A program made the translations under genes and the position numbers. From Alkalispirochaeta americana (GTDB lineage Bacteria > Spirochaetota > Spirochaetia > DSM-27196 > Alkalispirochaetaceae), in NCBI RefSeq assembly GCF_900156105.1, contig NZ_FTMS01000006.1:102490-166489 (forward strand): a stretch of DNA of 64,000 nt. The letters run 5' to 3'. This document shows, in pieces, positions 47,364-55,664 of this stretch (within the stretch, counting starts at the first letter, position 1; every line of letters starts with the position of its first letter). The notes below the pieces were generated by a model, which had not been told where the DNA came from, searched no databases, and saw only the letters and a list, made by a program, of their open reading frames with translations.

Positions 47364-48686
47364 TTAGTTGCCCACCCGGCTGGAATCGTTGGCGGCAACC
47401 CACTCCTCGTAGCTTCGGGCCACGTTGGCAGGACTCACATTTCCGAACATCATCGCCTGGATCGCCGGGTTCAGGATTCCCATGCCCTCACCGTCCATCT
47501 TGGCGTCTATGACGTACCCCATGGGGGTGTTTACCTGAAAATCCGCGTAGGCCCGCTGAAGCAGGGGCAGATCGAAGTCGTCGTAGTCCAGGGTGTAGGA
47601 GGGAACCTCCCCGTGCTGAAGCCTGATAGCCGCACCCTGGAGGCCTTTATAAAACCGGATGAACTCCAGGGCAGCCTCCAGTTTTCGGGGGTCCTGGGGA
47701 AGGTTCACGTTCAGCCCGAACCCCTCCGAGGGGACGGCTGCGCTGGAACCATGACGAACAGAGCCGTCAACACGGGGAAAGGTTCCCAGATAAATCGCTT
47801 CCTGTTGTGGTATGTCCAGGATGTTGGTCATGGCCGAGGTACGCCAGCCGGCGTCGATCAGGTATACCGAACGACCCTGATAGAACTCCTGGTTTGCCTC
47901 GGGGTTGGACATCTGGTTCACGCCGGGGCTGAAGACATTTTTCTCCACCATCTCCTGGATGATCTCCAGGGCTCGCACGAAGGGACGATCGGTGAACGCC
48001 GCCTGGCCGCTCATGGCATCGTGGAACCACTCCTGGCCACCCAGGCGATCCACCAGAACACTCAGGAGCCAGGAGTTCATGGGCCACTGATCACGGTTCC
48101 CCAGAGAGATGGGATAGTATCCGGCCCGGCGGATCGTCTCCACCTGATCCAGCAGCTCCTGATAGGTCTCGGGAAAGGTCAGGCCCAGCTCATCCATAAT
48201 GGCCGTATTGGCGTACATCACGTGACATACCGCCATGGAGGGGGGAACCGTGTAGATCTCTCCCTCCGGCCCCTGGGGTTCCCAGGCAGCGGGGGTGAAA
48301 CCATCGAGAAACTCCTGATCCAGGTGGGGTCGCAGATCAAGAACCTTTCCCGTTTCGGTGATATAGGCCGTGCGCTTTCCCACGTAGGTGGTAAAGAGAT
48401 CGGGCAGGCGCCCCGAGGCGGCCATGGCCTGAAACTTCTGGTGAAAGGCCTCGCCCGTGGCGTACTCGTGGCGAAAGGTAATGTGGGGATGGGCCTCGGC
48501 AAAAGCCTCCATAACGGCGTTATGCCCCTCAAACTGGGGATTTGCCGGATCTTTCTGCAGGTATGTGGTGAGGACAACCCGGCCGTCGTCCTCTTTTTGG
48601 CCACCGGCCTGAAGCACCGCCGGAAGAAGAAGCGTGCACGCAATCAGCACCACCAGACTTCTCCGCGTTGAGGTGACGTGTCTCAT
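47364..48686 (-). CDS. Extracellular sugar-binding protein of the CUT1 transporter
   Basis: 440 residues, solute-binding family 1. Signal peptide to about residue 27, with mature start near AGGQKED; no cysteine at the cleavage point, so probably not a lipoprotein. The motif-bearing segment ENNTLPQQEAI-like parts are not conserved; identification rests on fold-typical FEGHNAVMEAFAEAHPHI and RSVYLIDAGW. The ligand is unknown. It is the first gene of the seven-gene operon. AAGGAGG before ATG 48686. Confidence 0.88.
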   Translation of the reverse strand: MRHVTSTRRSLVVLIACTLLLPAVLQAGGQKEDDGRVVLTTYLQKDPANPQFEGHNAVMEAFAEAHPHITFRHEYATGEAFHQKFQAMAASGRLPDLFTTYVGKRTAYITETGKVLDLRPHLDQEFLDGFTPAAWEPQGPEGEIYTVPPSMAVCHVMYANTAIMDELGLTFPETYQELLDQVETIRRAGYYPISLGNRDQWPMNSWLLSVLVDRLGGQEWFHDAMSGQAAFTDRPFVRALEIIQEMVEKNVFSPGVNQMSNPEANQEFYQGRSVYLIDAGWRTSAMTNILDIPQQEAIYLGTFPRVDGSVRHGSSAAVPSEGFGLNVNLPQDPRKLEAALEFIRFYKGLQGAAIRLQHGEVPSYTLDYDDFDLPLLQRAYADFQVNTPMGYVIDAKMDGEGMGILNPAIQAMMFGNVSPANVARSYEEWVAANDSSRVGN

Positions 48687-48696
48687 GAGAACCTCC

Positions 48697-48725
48697 TTAA
48701 TTGATTCATTCATTGAATTAATTAA
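48697..48725. promoter_or_regulatory. Palindromic operator of the sugar-ABC operon
   Basis: Arms AATTGATTC and GAATTAATT around a seven-base centre, within an AT-rich 29-base block. It overlaps the -10 box, so a bound repressor would block initiation. It resembles operators of ROK regulators such as NagC/Mlc. Binding by the operon's own ROK protein is inferred. Confidence 0.6.
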
Positions 48726-48749
48726 AACATCGGAACAGGGAGCTGTCAA
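48721..48749 (-). promoter_or_regulatory. Sigma70 promoter of the sugar-ABC operon
   Basis: On the minus strand, TTGACA (48749-48744), a 17-base spacer and TTTAAT (48726-48721). This is a near-consensus promoter 35 bases from the binding-protein ATG. Confidence 0.75.
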
Positions 48750-48800
48750 GATCGAGTTTTCGGGCCCGGGGAGTTTCCGGCAGGGTGAAAAACACCTATC

Positions 48801-48829
48801 TTGAAACAGGGCCTGACCCAGAGTATCTG
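48801..48829 (+). promoter_or_regulatory. Promoter of the SDR gene
   Basis: TTGAAA, 17-base spacer, TATCTG, followed closely by an AAAGGAGGGAG ribosome site. Confidence 0.55.
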
Positions 48830-48845
48830 AAAGGAGGGAGCAGCC

Positions 48846-49622
48846 ATGGATCAGAAGGGACACGTCTTGATAACGGGGGCATCGCGGGGCATAGGTTTTG
48901 CCCTGGCCCGGGAGTTTGCCCGCCGGGGGTATCCCCTGGTAGTAACCGCTCGGGACCCGGAGCCTCTGGCGGCGGCAGCCCGGAGTTTGAAGGAGTCCTT
49001 CGGCCTCCCCGTGCTGGATCTGGCCGAGGATCTCTCCGACAAAGGAGCGCCCCTCCGTATCGCCACGGCCCTGGATGATCGGGGGATTTCTCCGCACATT
49101 CTGATAAACAATGCGGGCTTCGGCCTCTACGGCCCTTTCCTCTCGATTCCCCCGGAAGATGGGGAGAAACTCCTTCAGGTGAATATCTCGGCCCTGGTCG
49201 CCCTGACCCGGCTCTTCCTGCCTGCCATGGTTGCCCGCCGCAAGGGAGGGGTTATGAATGTGGCCTCCACGGCAGGATTTTTGCCGGGTCCCCTCATGGC
49301 GAGCTACTACGCCTCCAAGGCCTTCGTGGTCTCCTTCAGCCACGCCCTTGCCCGGGAAACGGCAGGGGCGGGCCTCACCGTGACTGCTCTATGCCCGGGG
49401 CCCACGGTCTCGGAGTTTCAGAAACGGTCAGGAATGCACCAATCCTGGATTCTCAGGAAAGCAACCCTGCCGGCCGAAGTCGTGGCCCGGACGGGCGTGG
49501 ACGGCTTTTTCCGGCGAAAAATCCTGGTGGTGCCCGGAGTATTCAACAAGGCAAGCGTCTTCTCCTCCCGCCTTGTGCCCCGGAGCGTCGCCGCCAGGAT
49601 GGTGGAAAAGCTTCAGGGGTAA
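48846..49622 (+). CDS. Short-chain dehydrogenase/reductase
   Basis: 258 residues, classical SDR. Cofactor loop TGASRGIGFALA, NNAGFGLYGPF, catalytic Ser in VASTAG and the YxxxK pair in YYASK. An arginine after strand 2 (TARDPE) suggests NADP(H). The substrate is unknown; resemblance is to DltE/YqjQ-like SDRs. Strong ribosome site before the ATG. Single gene, convergent with the glycerate kinase gene. Confidence 0.92.
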   Translation: MDQKGHVLITGASRGIGFALAREFARRGYPLVVTARDPEPLAAAARSLKESFGLPVLDLAEDLSDKGAPLRIATALDDRGISPHILINNAGFGLYGPFLSIPPEDGEKLLQVNISALVALTRLFLPAMVARRKGGVMNVASTAGFLPGPLMASYYASKAFVVSFSHALARETAGAGLTVTALCPGPTVSEFQKRSGMHQSWILRKATLPAEVVARTGVDGFFRRKILVVPGVFNKASVFSSRLVPRSVAARMVEKLQG

Positions 49623-49676
49623 GGTTCTCCCGGCGCCCCCGCCGGGGCCCCCCGGCCGCCACCCTGGCCGGAGGTC

Positions 49677-51056
49677 TTACTCAACCAGAAGAATCTGGAT
49701 GTCGCAGACGTTGGTATTGGTGGGCCCCGTGATATAGAGCCCGCCCAGGCGCTCAAAGAGGTGGTAGGAATCGTTTTCGGCCAGGGCCTTCTGCAGGTCA
49801 GGAATATCACCGGCCCCGGCAAGATCGGGCGAGGCCCAGGCTCCGGCAGCATCGGTGGGGCCGTCGGTACCGTCGGTGCCCGCCGAGAGAAAGGTAACAC
49901 CCTGGTACTCCCCGGGAGAGGCGGCCATCTCGGCAAGTACGGCCAGGGCCATCTCCTGGTTGCGGCCTCCCTTTCCCGATCCCCGGAGGGTCACTGTGGT
50001 CTCGCCCCCGGCCAGGATGCAGGCCGGTCTCTCCAGGAAACCCCGGCCCTGGACAATCTCGGCGGCCAGAGCGGTAAAGACCCGGGCAATCTCCCGGGCT
50101 TCGCCGGTGAGACGACTGGTGAGTACCCGGGTGTTATACCCCGCATCCAGGGCCTGTCTCCGGGCGGCCTCCAGAGCGATCCGGTTTGTCCCCAGAAGCA
50201 CGGGATGGACCGTCCCGAAAATGGGGTCCCCCGGCTTGGGCGTTTCTTCCAAAGCACCTTCTTTTCCTGCCTGCAAGACCCCTTGTACCGCCCGGGGGAG
50301 GTTCCCGGCAATGCCGTAGCGCTGGCAGATCTCCCAGGCGTCGTGAAAGGTGGTTGGGTCCGCAGCGGCCAGCCCCGAGGCGATGCTTCCCGGATCATCT
50401 CCCACCACGTCGGAAAGAATCAGGGCCACCACCGTTGCCGGTGCCGCCATGCGGCAGAACCGCCCCCCCGAAATCCCCGAGAGGTGCTTTCGGACACAAT
50501 TTATCTCCCCGATGGGGGTTCCTGCGCCCAGAAGCAAGCTCGTGGTGGCCTGGATATCTTCCAGAGACAGGGTCCCGTCCTCCGTTCCGCCGGGAAGCGT
50601 GAGGAGGGAACTTCCTCCGCCCGAGATGAGGGTGATGCAGAGGGTCCGTTCACCGGCTTCCCCGACGAGGCGGGCGATCTCCCGGGCCGCCTGAAGGCTT
50701 TTCTCGTCGGGCACAGGGTGGCCCGCCTCGATCAAGGGGATCAACTCGGGCGCACCCTCCAGGCGGTGGCCGTACTTGATGGAGACCAGCCCCCGGGATA
50801 TCCGGTCTCCCAAAACCTCCTCAAGCCCCCGAGCCATGGAAGCGCCCGCTTTTCCGGCCCCCACCACCATTATCTCGTCGAACCGGGCCAGATCGAAGGT
50901 GCGGGTCAGCCCCTCGGCCTCGATCACGAGCAGATTGTCCTGAAGCCGGAGGCTTCGGGTGATCAGCCGAACCGGATCAACCCGATCCAGGGCGGCCCGG
51001 GCGACCGCTTCTGCCCGGGCGTGCGAAAAGTACGCGGTCCTCTGAAGGTTGCTCAT
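49677..51056 (-). CDS. Glycerate 2-kinase (MOFRL/DUF4147 type)
   Basis: 459 residues. It phosphorylates glycerate to 2-phosphoglycerate. The DUF4147 half has VVGAGKAGASMA and LISGGGSSLL; the MOFRL half has ILAGGETTVTLRG and SAGTDGTDGPTDAAG. The normal length is about 420-460. The ATG at 51056 overlaps the TPR gene stop (ATGA), so the two are coupled. With GntP and the CdaR regulator it forms a glycerate-use group, feeding lower glycolysis. Confidence 0.92.
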   Translation of the reverse strand: MSNLQRTAYFSHARAEAVARAALDRVDPVRLITRSLRLQDNLLVIEAEGLTRTFDLARFDEIMVVGAGKAGASMARGLEEVLGDRISRGLVSIKYGHRLEGAPELIPLIEAGHPVPDEKSLQAAREIARLVGEAGERTLCITLISGGGSSLLTLPGGTEDGTLSLEDIQATTSLLLGAGTPIGEINCVRKHLSGISGGRFCRMAAPATVVALILSDVVGDDPGSIASGLAAADPTTFHDAWEICQRYGIAGNLPRAVQGVLQAGKEGALEETPKPGDPIFGTVHPVLLGTNRIALEAARRQALDAGYNTRVLTSRLTGEAREIARVFTALAAEIVQGRGFLERPACILAGGETTVTLRGSGKGGRNQEMALAVLAEMAASPGEYQGVTFLSAGTDGTDGPTDAAGAWASPDLAGAGDIPDLQKALAENDSYHLFERLGGLYITGPTNTNVCDIQILLVE

Positions 51057-51754
51057 TCTGCCGTTCCTTTGCTGGTTCTTGCTTTGCTTCTCCCTGGGGG
51101 ATCCGATGTGCCGAGGGCCTTTTCCAGGTTCGCCTGAAGCCAGGGAACCGGCTGTAGTCGAAGGCCCTCCCGGAAGGCCTCGGCTGCCCCGGCAGGGTCC
51201 TGGCAATGATTGAGCAGAAGCGTGCCCAGATTGTTCCAGGCCGGTACGTTGCTCGGGTCCAGACGAAGAGCCTCGTCCAGAGCCTGCCGGGCTCCCGGGA
51301 TATCACCCTCTTCCATGGCCCGGTTTCCCCGAAGATAGCTCTCACGGGAGAGCCGGGCCTGGTGGAACCGCTCGGGATCCCGGCATATCTCGCAGCGCAT
51401 CTCCAGGAAAGCCCGATCCTGCCGGGGACAGTCCTCGTCCAGAGACCTCTGGTACATCTCTGCTGCCTGATGGGGTTTTCCCCACTGATAATAGAGATCG
51501 CCCAGAACCCGAAGGCGCGGAAAATGGTCACCCAGGCGGGAAAGCTCGTGAAGGAAGAGCTCCTCCGCCTGGGAGAACTTCTCCTGCGCAAGGAACGCCA
51601 GGCCAAGATTATGGCGAACTCCGGGGCGATCGCCGTCAAGAGCCAGGAGAGCGAGAAAAGAACGCTCGGCCTCGGCGTGCCGCCCAAGGGCGTAGGCGTT
51701 CAGACCGGTTCGTTCCAGATACTTCGTCCGCAGACGGGAAAAAAGGCGTTTCAT
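51053..51754 (-). CDS. TPR-repeat protein in the glycerate cluster
   Basis: 233 residues, no signal peptide; TPR units at about 15-85 and 140-215 (NVPAWNNLGTLLLNH). Its stop overlaps the glycerate kinase start. Four tandem 7-base repeats occupy the leader just before the ATG, with GGAACAC as the only ribosome-site-like element. The role is unknown; its place between kinase and permease genes is unusual for this pathway. Confidence 0.75.
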   Translation of the reverse strand: MKRLFSRLRTKYLERTGLNAYALGRHAEAERSFLALLALDGDRPGVRHNLGLAFLAQEKFSQAEELFLHELSRLGDHFPRLRVLGDLYYQWGKPHQAAEMYQRSLDEDCPRQDRAFLEMRCEICRDPERFHQARLSRESYLRGNRAMEEGDIPGARQALDEALRLDPSNVPAWNNLGTLLLNHCQDPAGAAEAFREGLRLQPVPWLQANLEKALGTSDPPGRSKARTSKGTAE

Positions 51755-51758
51755 TACG

Positions 51759-51786
51759 TGTTCCGTGTTCCGTGTTCCCTGTTCCT
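51759..51786. repeat. Four 7-bp tandem repeats in the leader of the TPR gene
   Basis: GTGTTCC x3 plus CTGTTCC on the plus strand, that is repeated GGAACAC on the coding strand, ending four bases before the ATG. Each copy carries a GGA core, so copy number would shift the distance or number of weak ribosome sites. Confidence 0.85.
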
Positions 51787-51787
51787 T

Positions 51788-51818
51788 GAAAAATCAGGGG
51801 CGCCCCGAGGGGCACCCC
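51788..51818 (-). terminator. Terminator of the GntP permease gene
   Basis: Minus strand: GGGGTGCCCC pairs with GGGGCGCCCC, followed by TGATTTTTC. It lies 22 bases after the gntP stop. Confidence 0.75.
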
Positions 51819-51840
51819 GCCACAATGGGAAAACTAAATC

Positions 51841-53172
51841 CTAGACGATGAAGGACAAAACCGCCACCAGGGCGAACGCCACAGACCCTTCAACCAGCGT
51901 TGCCGTGGTGTAGGTCTTGTAGGCCGTACTGACCTCCATATCGGAGAACTGCGAGACAACCCAGAAATAGGAGTCGTTGGCGTGGGAGACAACCATGGCT
52001 CCGGCACCAATGGCAATAACTGTCAGGGCCGGGTTCAGTCCAAGACCGGCCAGCAAGGGCGCCATGATCGAGGCTGTGGTGATAATCGCCACGGTGGAAG
52101 AGCCCTGGGCTGATTTGATTGCCGCCGAGATAATGAAGGGCAGGAAAATTCCCAGGGGAAGGGTTGCAAGGTTGTTCTCAATGAAGTCCACCATGGGCGA
52201 ATTTTGAAGGACCCGGCCAAAGGCTCCTCCGGCACCGGTGATCGCCAGAATGAGGGCGGCGTTGCGGATTCCCTCGGCACTCCAGTCGTTGATCGCTTCG
52301 GTGAGGGCCTCCTTCTTCACCAGAAGGAACGACAGGAGCACACCGATGATCAGGGCCGTTACGGGATCACCCACAAAGCGCAGGAACGTGGCAAACCCGC
52401 CCTCGCCCAGGGGTTTCGTGGGAAACTCGGCCAGAGATTTCAGAAGAATCAGTGCAATCGGCACCAGGAGGGGCAGAAACGAGAGAAACGTCGAGGGAAG
52501 GTCCCCGTATTTTGCCTTGATCGTCTCGTAATCCTCGGCGAGCTTGGGCTCAATTTTGTATTTGCAGGCGAACTTCACCGCCCAGATGTACCCTGCCAGC
52601 ATCGCCGGAATGGAGACCAGCAATCCCAGACCGATGACGGCCCCAAGATCTGCCCCCACAATACCGGCAGCCGCGATCGGTCCCGGCGTGGGAGGAACCA
52701 TGGTGTGGGTGGCATAGAGCCCCGTGGCCAGGGCCACGGCCATAACGGCCATGGACTGCCCCGTCTCCTTGGCCAAAGCCTTGTTCAGGGGCGAAAGAAT
52801 GACGTAACCCGAGTCGCAGAATACGGGAATTGAGACTACATAGCCCGCCATGCTCATGGCCAGGGGGGATCGTTTCTTCCCCACCACCTTGAGAATCGCG
52901 TTGGTCATGGAATAGGCCGCCCCGGTTTTTTCCAGGACCGTACCCATGATGGTTCCTGCGATAATGACAATACCGATGTACCCCAGGGTTCCCCCAAAGC
53001 CCCCGCGAATGTGGTTAATGATCTCCAGAGGCGGGAGTCCGATAGCCATACCGTAGGCGTAGGCCACGATGAGAAGCGCCAGAAAGGCGTTCAACTTCAC
53101 CCTGGCCGTGAGCACAATCAAGAGCGCCACGGCAAGAACAAGAAAGAAAAGAGCCAGACCACCTGATACCAT
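51841..53172 (-). CDS. GntP-family permease, probably for glycerate
   Basis: 443 residues with about 12-14 helices. GntP traits include IPVFCDSGYVILSPLNKALA, MVPPTPGPIAAAG and SHANDSYFWVVSQFSDM. The family carries gluconate and related sugar acids with protons. Next to a glycerate kinase and a CdaR-type regulator, glycerate or a related hydroxy acid is the best guess. AGGAGGATC site before the ATG. It has its own terminator, so it may be transcribed apart from the kinase. Confidence 0.92.
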   Translation of the reverse strand: MVSGGLALFFLVLAVALLIVLTARVKLNAFLALLIVAYAYGMAIGLPPLEIINHIRGGFGGTLGYIGIVIIAGTIMGTVLEKTGAAYSMTNAILKVVGKKRSPLAMSMAGYVVSIPVFCDSGYVILSPLNKALAKETGQSMAVMAVALATGLYATHTMVPPTPGPIAAAGIVGADLGAVIGLGLLVSIPAMLAGYIWAVKFACKYKIEPKLAEDYETIKAKYGDLPSTFLSFLPLLVPIALILLKSLAEFPTKPLGEGGFATFLRFVGDPVTALIIGVLLSFLLVKKEALTEAINDWSAEGIRNAALILAITGAGGAFGRVLQNSPMVDFIENNLATLPLGIFLPFIISAAIKSAQGSSTVAIITTASIMAPLLAGLGLNPALTVIAIGAGAMVVSHANDSYFWVVSQFSDMEVSTAYKTYTTATLVEGSVAFALVAVLSFIV

Positions 53173-53264
53173 ACATGATCCTCCTGTGCAGTGTTGAATA
53201 AGCCTCCAGTCTGAGGCCCCCCGGGGGATCAGACAATGTGTCAGGTTGAACAGTTGATCCCCCG

Positions 53265-53301
53265 AAAATTGTGCACCGGTTACAACGGTATCAACCGGTG
53301 C
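53265..53301 (-). terminator. Terminator of the CdaR-type regulator gene
   Basis: Perfect 9-bp arms GCACCGGTT and AACCGGTGC with an 11-base loop, followed on the minus strand by ACAATTTTC. A second inverted repeat, GGGGGATC...GATCCCCC (53223-53263), follows and could be a site for the regulator near the gntP promoter. Confidence 0.7.
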
Positions 53302-53304
53302 GGA

Positions 53305-54450
53305 TCAGAGCACTCCCTGATAGAGGAGCTCCAGGAGACGTCTGTCTTGGGGTGAACGCAGGGGGGCGAAGCCGGAATGCTCCTGGAAACGCTCCAGACG
53401 GTGCATCACGGTATTGCGGTGGACATCGAGGCGAGCCGCTGCCTCCTTTATATTCATGTTGGCCGCGAGCAGTGCATCGAAGGTCTCGCGGAACGCTGCC
53501 AGGCTATCGGCTCCGCAGAACTCCCTCAGGGGGGCGGTGATTCCCCGAAGCTCCTCGGGGGGGAGCAGCGAGAAGAGGTACTCCCGGGCGTGGTCTGCGA
53601 AGAACCGGTACCGTTCACGGCCGGCCAGGCCCGCCCCCGAGACCCACAGGGCGTGGTGGAAGCTGCGCCGGTAGGCGACAAGGCTGGTCTGGACCGTCCC
53701 CGCAGCGTACCAGGCCGGCAGCGGCGCACCCCATCGCCGGTGAGCCTCGTCGAGCCCGGCCAGATAATCTGTCACGGACCGCTTTCCTCCTCCGGTACGG
53801 CAGGAATCACGGGAGACCGCCCGAAAGATCACGGGGCTCCCCCGGGAGGCAAAGAGAGTCATGTCCTGATCGGTGTGGAGTTCGTTGGAGCGCACGATTT
53901 TCCGGAAATCGCGCTCCGAAATACCCTCGGCACCGGGCAGGACCAGAGCGATCCGAAAGAGGTCACTCCTGTACCCCAGGTGGCGGGCCAGAACATCCAG
54001 GTCTTCGGGAGCGACCCCGTCATCGTAGAGGAGCATCGTCACCAGAAGTCGTTTCCGGTCCTGGCGCCGGGCGAGCTGCTCCTTGAGTTCCTCGTACTCC
54101 ACCATCGTTTCCAGGGCCGTTTTCACGGAATAGGCAACCACCCGCACCTGGTCGGGATCTCCCGTGAGCCCCACCACGCCGATCACCTCCCGATGATACA
54201 TCACCGGCAGATTGACCCCGGGAAGAACGCCGCCGGGCCGGGGATCGTCCTCGCGGACTACCAGCTCGCGCAGATCTCCCGCGACGATCCGGTGCGCGAT
54301 GTCGTGGTAGGAGCCTTTCCGGTAGGAATCACGGCAGGCGATGATCACCCCTTCGGGATCCATGATGTTCACGTTGTAGGGGATGGAGGCGCAGAGGCGA
54401 TCGACAAAGCGCTGGGCGATCTCTTCTTTCAGCATGACAGGTTTGAGCAT
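53305..54450 (-). CDS. CdaR-type sugar-diacid regulator
   Basis: 381 residues: N-terminal diacid recognition domain (about 5-135) with VNIMDPEGVIIACRD and PVMYHREVIGVVGLTG, a middle domain, and the C-terminal PucR-like helix-turn-helix NMNIKEAAARLDVHRNTVMHRL-type segment near 330-350 (split here by numbering). In E. coli CdaR activates glucarate, galactarate and glycerate genes in response to glycerate. Here it stands behind gntP and the glycerate kinase on the same strand, so it probably controls them. Start taken at ATG 54450; ribosome site weak. Confidence 0.88.
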   Translation of the reverse strand: MLKPVMLKEEIAQRFVDRLCASIPYNVNIMDPEGVIIACRDSYRKGSYHDIAHRIVAGDLRELVVREDDPRPGGVLPGVNLPVMYHREVIGVVGLTGDPDQVRVVAYSVKTALETMVEYEELKEQLARRQDRKRLLVTMLLYDDGVAPEDLDVLARHLGYRSDLFRIALVLPGAEGISERDFRKIVRSNELHTDQDMTLFASRGSPVIFRAVSRDSCRTGGGKRSVTDYLAGLDEAHRRWGAPLPAWYAAGTVQTSLVAYRRSFHHALWVSGAGLAGRERYRFFADHAREYLFSLLPPEELRGITAPLREFCGADSLAAFRETFDALLAANMNIKEAAARLDVHRNTVMHRLERFQEHSGFAPLRSPQDRRLLELLYQGVL

Positions 54451-54536
54451 GACGGATTCACACTGTATCACAGTTTCCACGGAATTCCGCCATCCCCGGC
54501 CAGCTCGCCTTCGGGCGCCCCGCGGGCGCATTCAGC

Positions 54537-54578
54537 TTGACAGCCATCAGATTCCATACTAGAATGCAACCGGTTGCA
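54537..54578 (+). promoter_or_regulatory. LacI-gene promoter with operator
   Basis: TTGACA (54537-54542), 17-base spacer, TAGAAT (54560-54565), then the perfect palindrome TGCAACCGGTTGCA (54565-54578) at the transcription start. CCGG-centred palindromes are typical LacI-family operators, so this is autorepression. Confidence 0.8.
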
Positions 54579-54591
54579 AACAGGAATGAAC

Positions 54592-55599
54592 ATGGAAAGA
54601 AAACGACTCCGTTCAATTGGAGAACTCGCAAAGCTGGCGGGCGTATCGAAATCAACGGTCTCACGCGTTCTCAATAACAGCCCCTTGATTGGCGAAGAGA
54701 CCTCAGCACGGATACGGGAGATCGCCCGGCAGTATGACTTCAAGCTCAACATTCCTGCCCAGCGTTTGAGTTTAGGGTCGAGTCGCACGATCGCCTTTGT
54801 GATGTATCCCCATCAACACACGTGCTTTTCCGTTTGCGACCTCTTCAGCATGGAACTTATGGGAGGATTATCGCGAGGGCTCTTCGAGTATCAATACGAT
54901 ATGCTCCTGGTCCAAGTTGATCCCGACCAATCCCGGTGGGCAACACATTATCTGGATACAGGAAAGGTCGATGGGTTTGTTGTGTCCACTTCGTTACATA
55001 AACAACGACATGCCGAAGAGTTATTGGGCATCGGCGCACCTTTTGTTGCGTGGGGACGAAGCGGGGGCCGATACTGCTCCGTGTGTGGGGATGATCATCG
55101 GGGTGGCTATATAGCAACCAGCCACTTGATATCGATCGGCCGGAAGAGGATCGGCTTTATCGGCGGACCCCCGGAAGAAATCGAGGTGAAGGATCGTTAC
55201 CAGGGATATATCGACGCACTGAACGAGGCCGGGCTTGAACCGGATCCCTCTCTGGTATGGTACGGAGATTTCTCCGATGCCTCGGGAGCAACAGGAATGG
55301 ATCACATCCTTCGGCAAAACAGGTCTGTGGATGCGGTGTTTGTAAATAGTGATCTTATGGCGCTCTCAACAATCGCCTATCTCAGAAAACACGGAGTCAC
55401 CGTTCCCCAGGACGTTGCGGTAGTGGGGTACGACGATCTCTCGGTGGCATCACGAAGTAATCCTGCCCTGACAACGGTCAGTCAGAATATGTCCCTGGCG
55501 GGGAAGATTCTCGCGCGGGATCTTATCACCTTCCTGCATGACAGGGTTGTCACAGAATCGGTAGTGCCCGTGGAGCTGGTTATACGAGAATCAGCATAA
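54592..55599 (+). CDS. LacI-family transcriptional repressor
   Basis: 335 residues: N-terminal DNA-binding domain (IGELAKLAGVSKSTVSRVLN) with hinge QRLSLGSS, then a periplasmic-binding-like ligand domain with DDHRGGYIATSHLISIGRKRIGFI in parts and VGYDDLSVAS. The ligand is expected to be a sugar. I chose ATG 54592, with AGGA six bases upstream; the nearby ATG at 54586 is too close to it. Two perfect operators frame the gene, one at its own promoter and one before the next gene. Confidence 0.92.
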   Translation: MERKRLRSIGELAKLAGVSKSTVSRVLNNSPLIGEETSARIREIARQYDFKLNIPAQRLSLGSSRTIAFVMYPHQHTCFSVCDLFSMELMGGLSRGLFEYQYDMLLVQVDPDQSRWATHYLDTGKVDGFVVSTSLHKQRHAEELLGIGAPFVAWGRSGGRYCSVCGDDHRGGYIATSHLISIGRKRIGFIGGPPEEIEVKDRYQGYIDALNEAGLEPDPSLVWYGDFSDASGATGMDHILRQNRSVDAVFVNSDLMALSTIAYLRKHGVTVPQDVAVVGYDDLSVASRSNPALTTVSQNMSLAGKILARDLITFLHDRVVTESVVPVELVIRESA

Positions 55600-55612
55600 T
55601 TTTTTTGCCCCG

Positions 55613-55632
55613 AAATGCAACCGGTTGCATTT
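55613..55632. promoter_or_regulatory. Second LacI operator, before the frameshifted gene
   Basis: AAATGCAACCGGTTGCATTT, a perfect 20-base palindrome sharing the core TGCAACCGGTTGCA with the operator at 54565. It lies 33 bases before the next ATG, in the leader or promoter. Confidence 0.85.
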
Positions 55633-55664
55633 GATGACCAGTTGATTTCAGAAGGAGATGAGGA

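Noticed and set aside
51797..51822. Dyad as an operator rather than terminator
   Set aside because: The stem is GC-rich and followed by a T run on the minus strand right after a stop codon, which fits termination better.
53223..53263. GGGGGATC inverted repeat as an IS end
   Set aside because: There is no transposase, target duplication or second end nearby; a regulatory site for gntP/cdaR is more likely.
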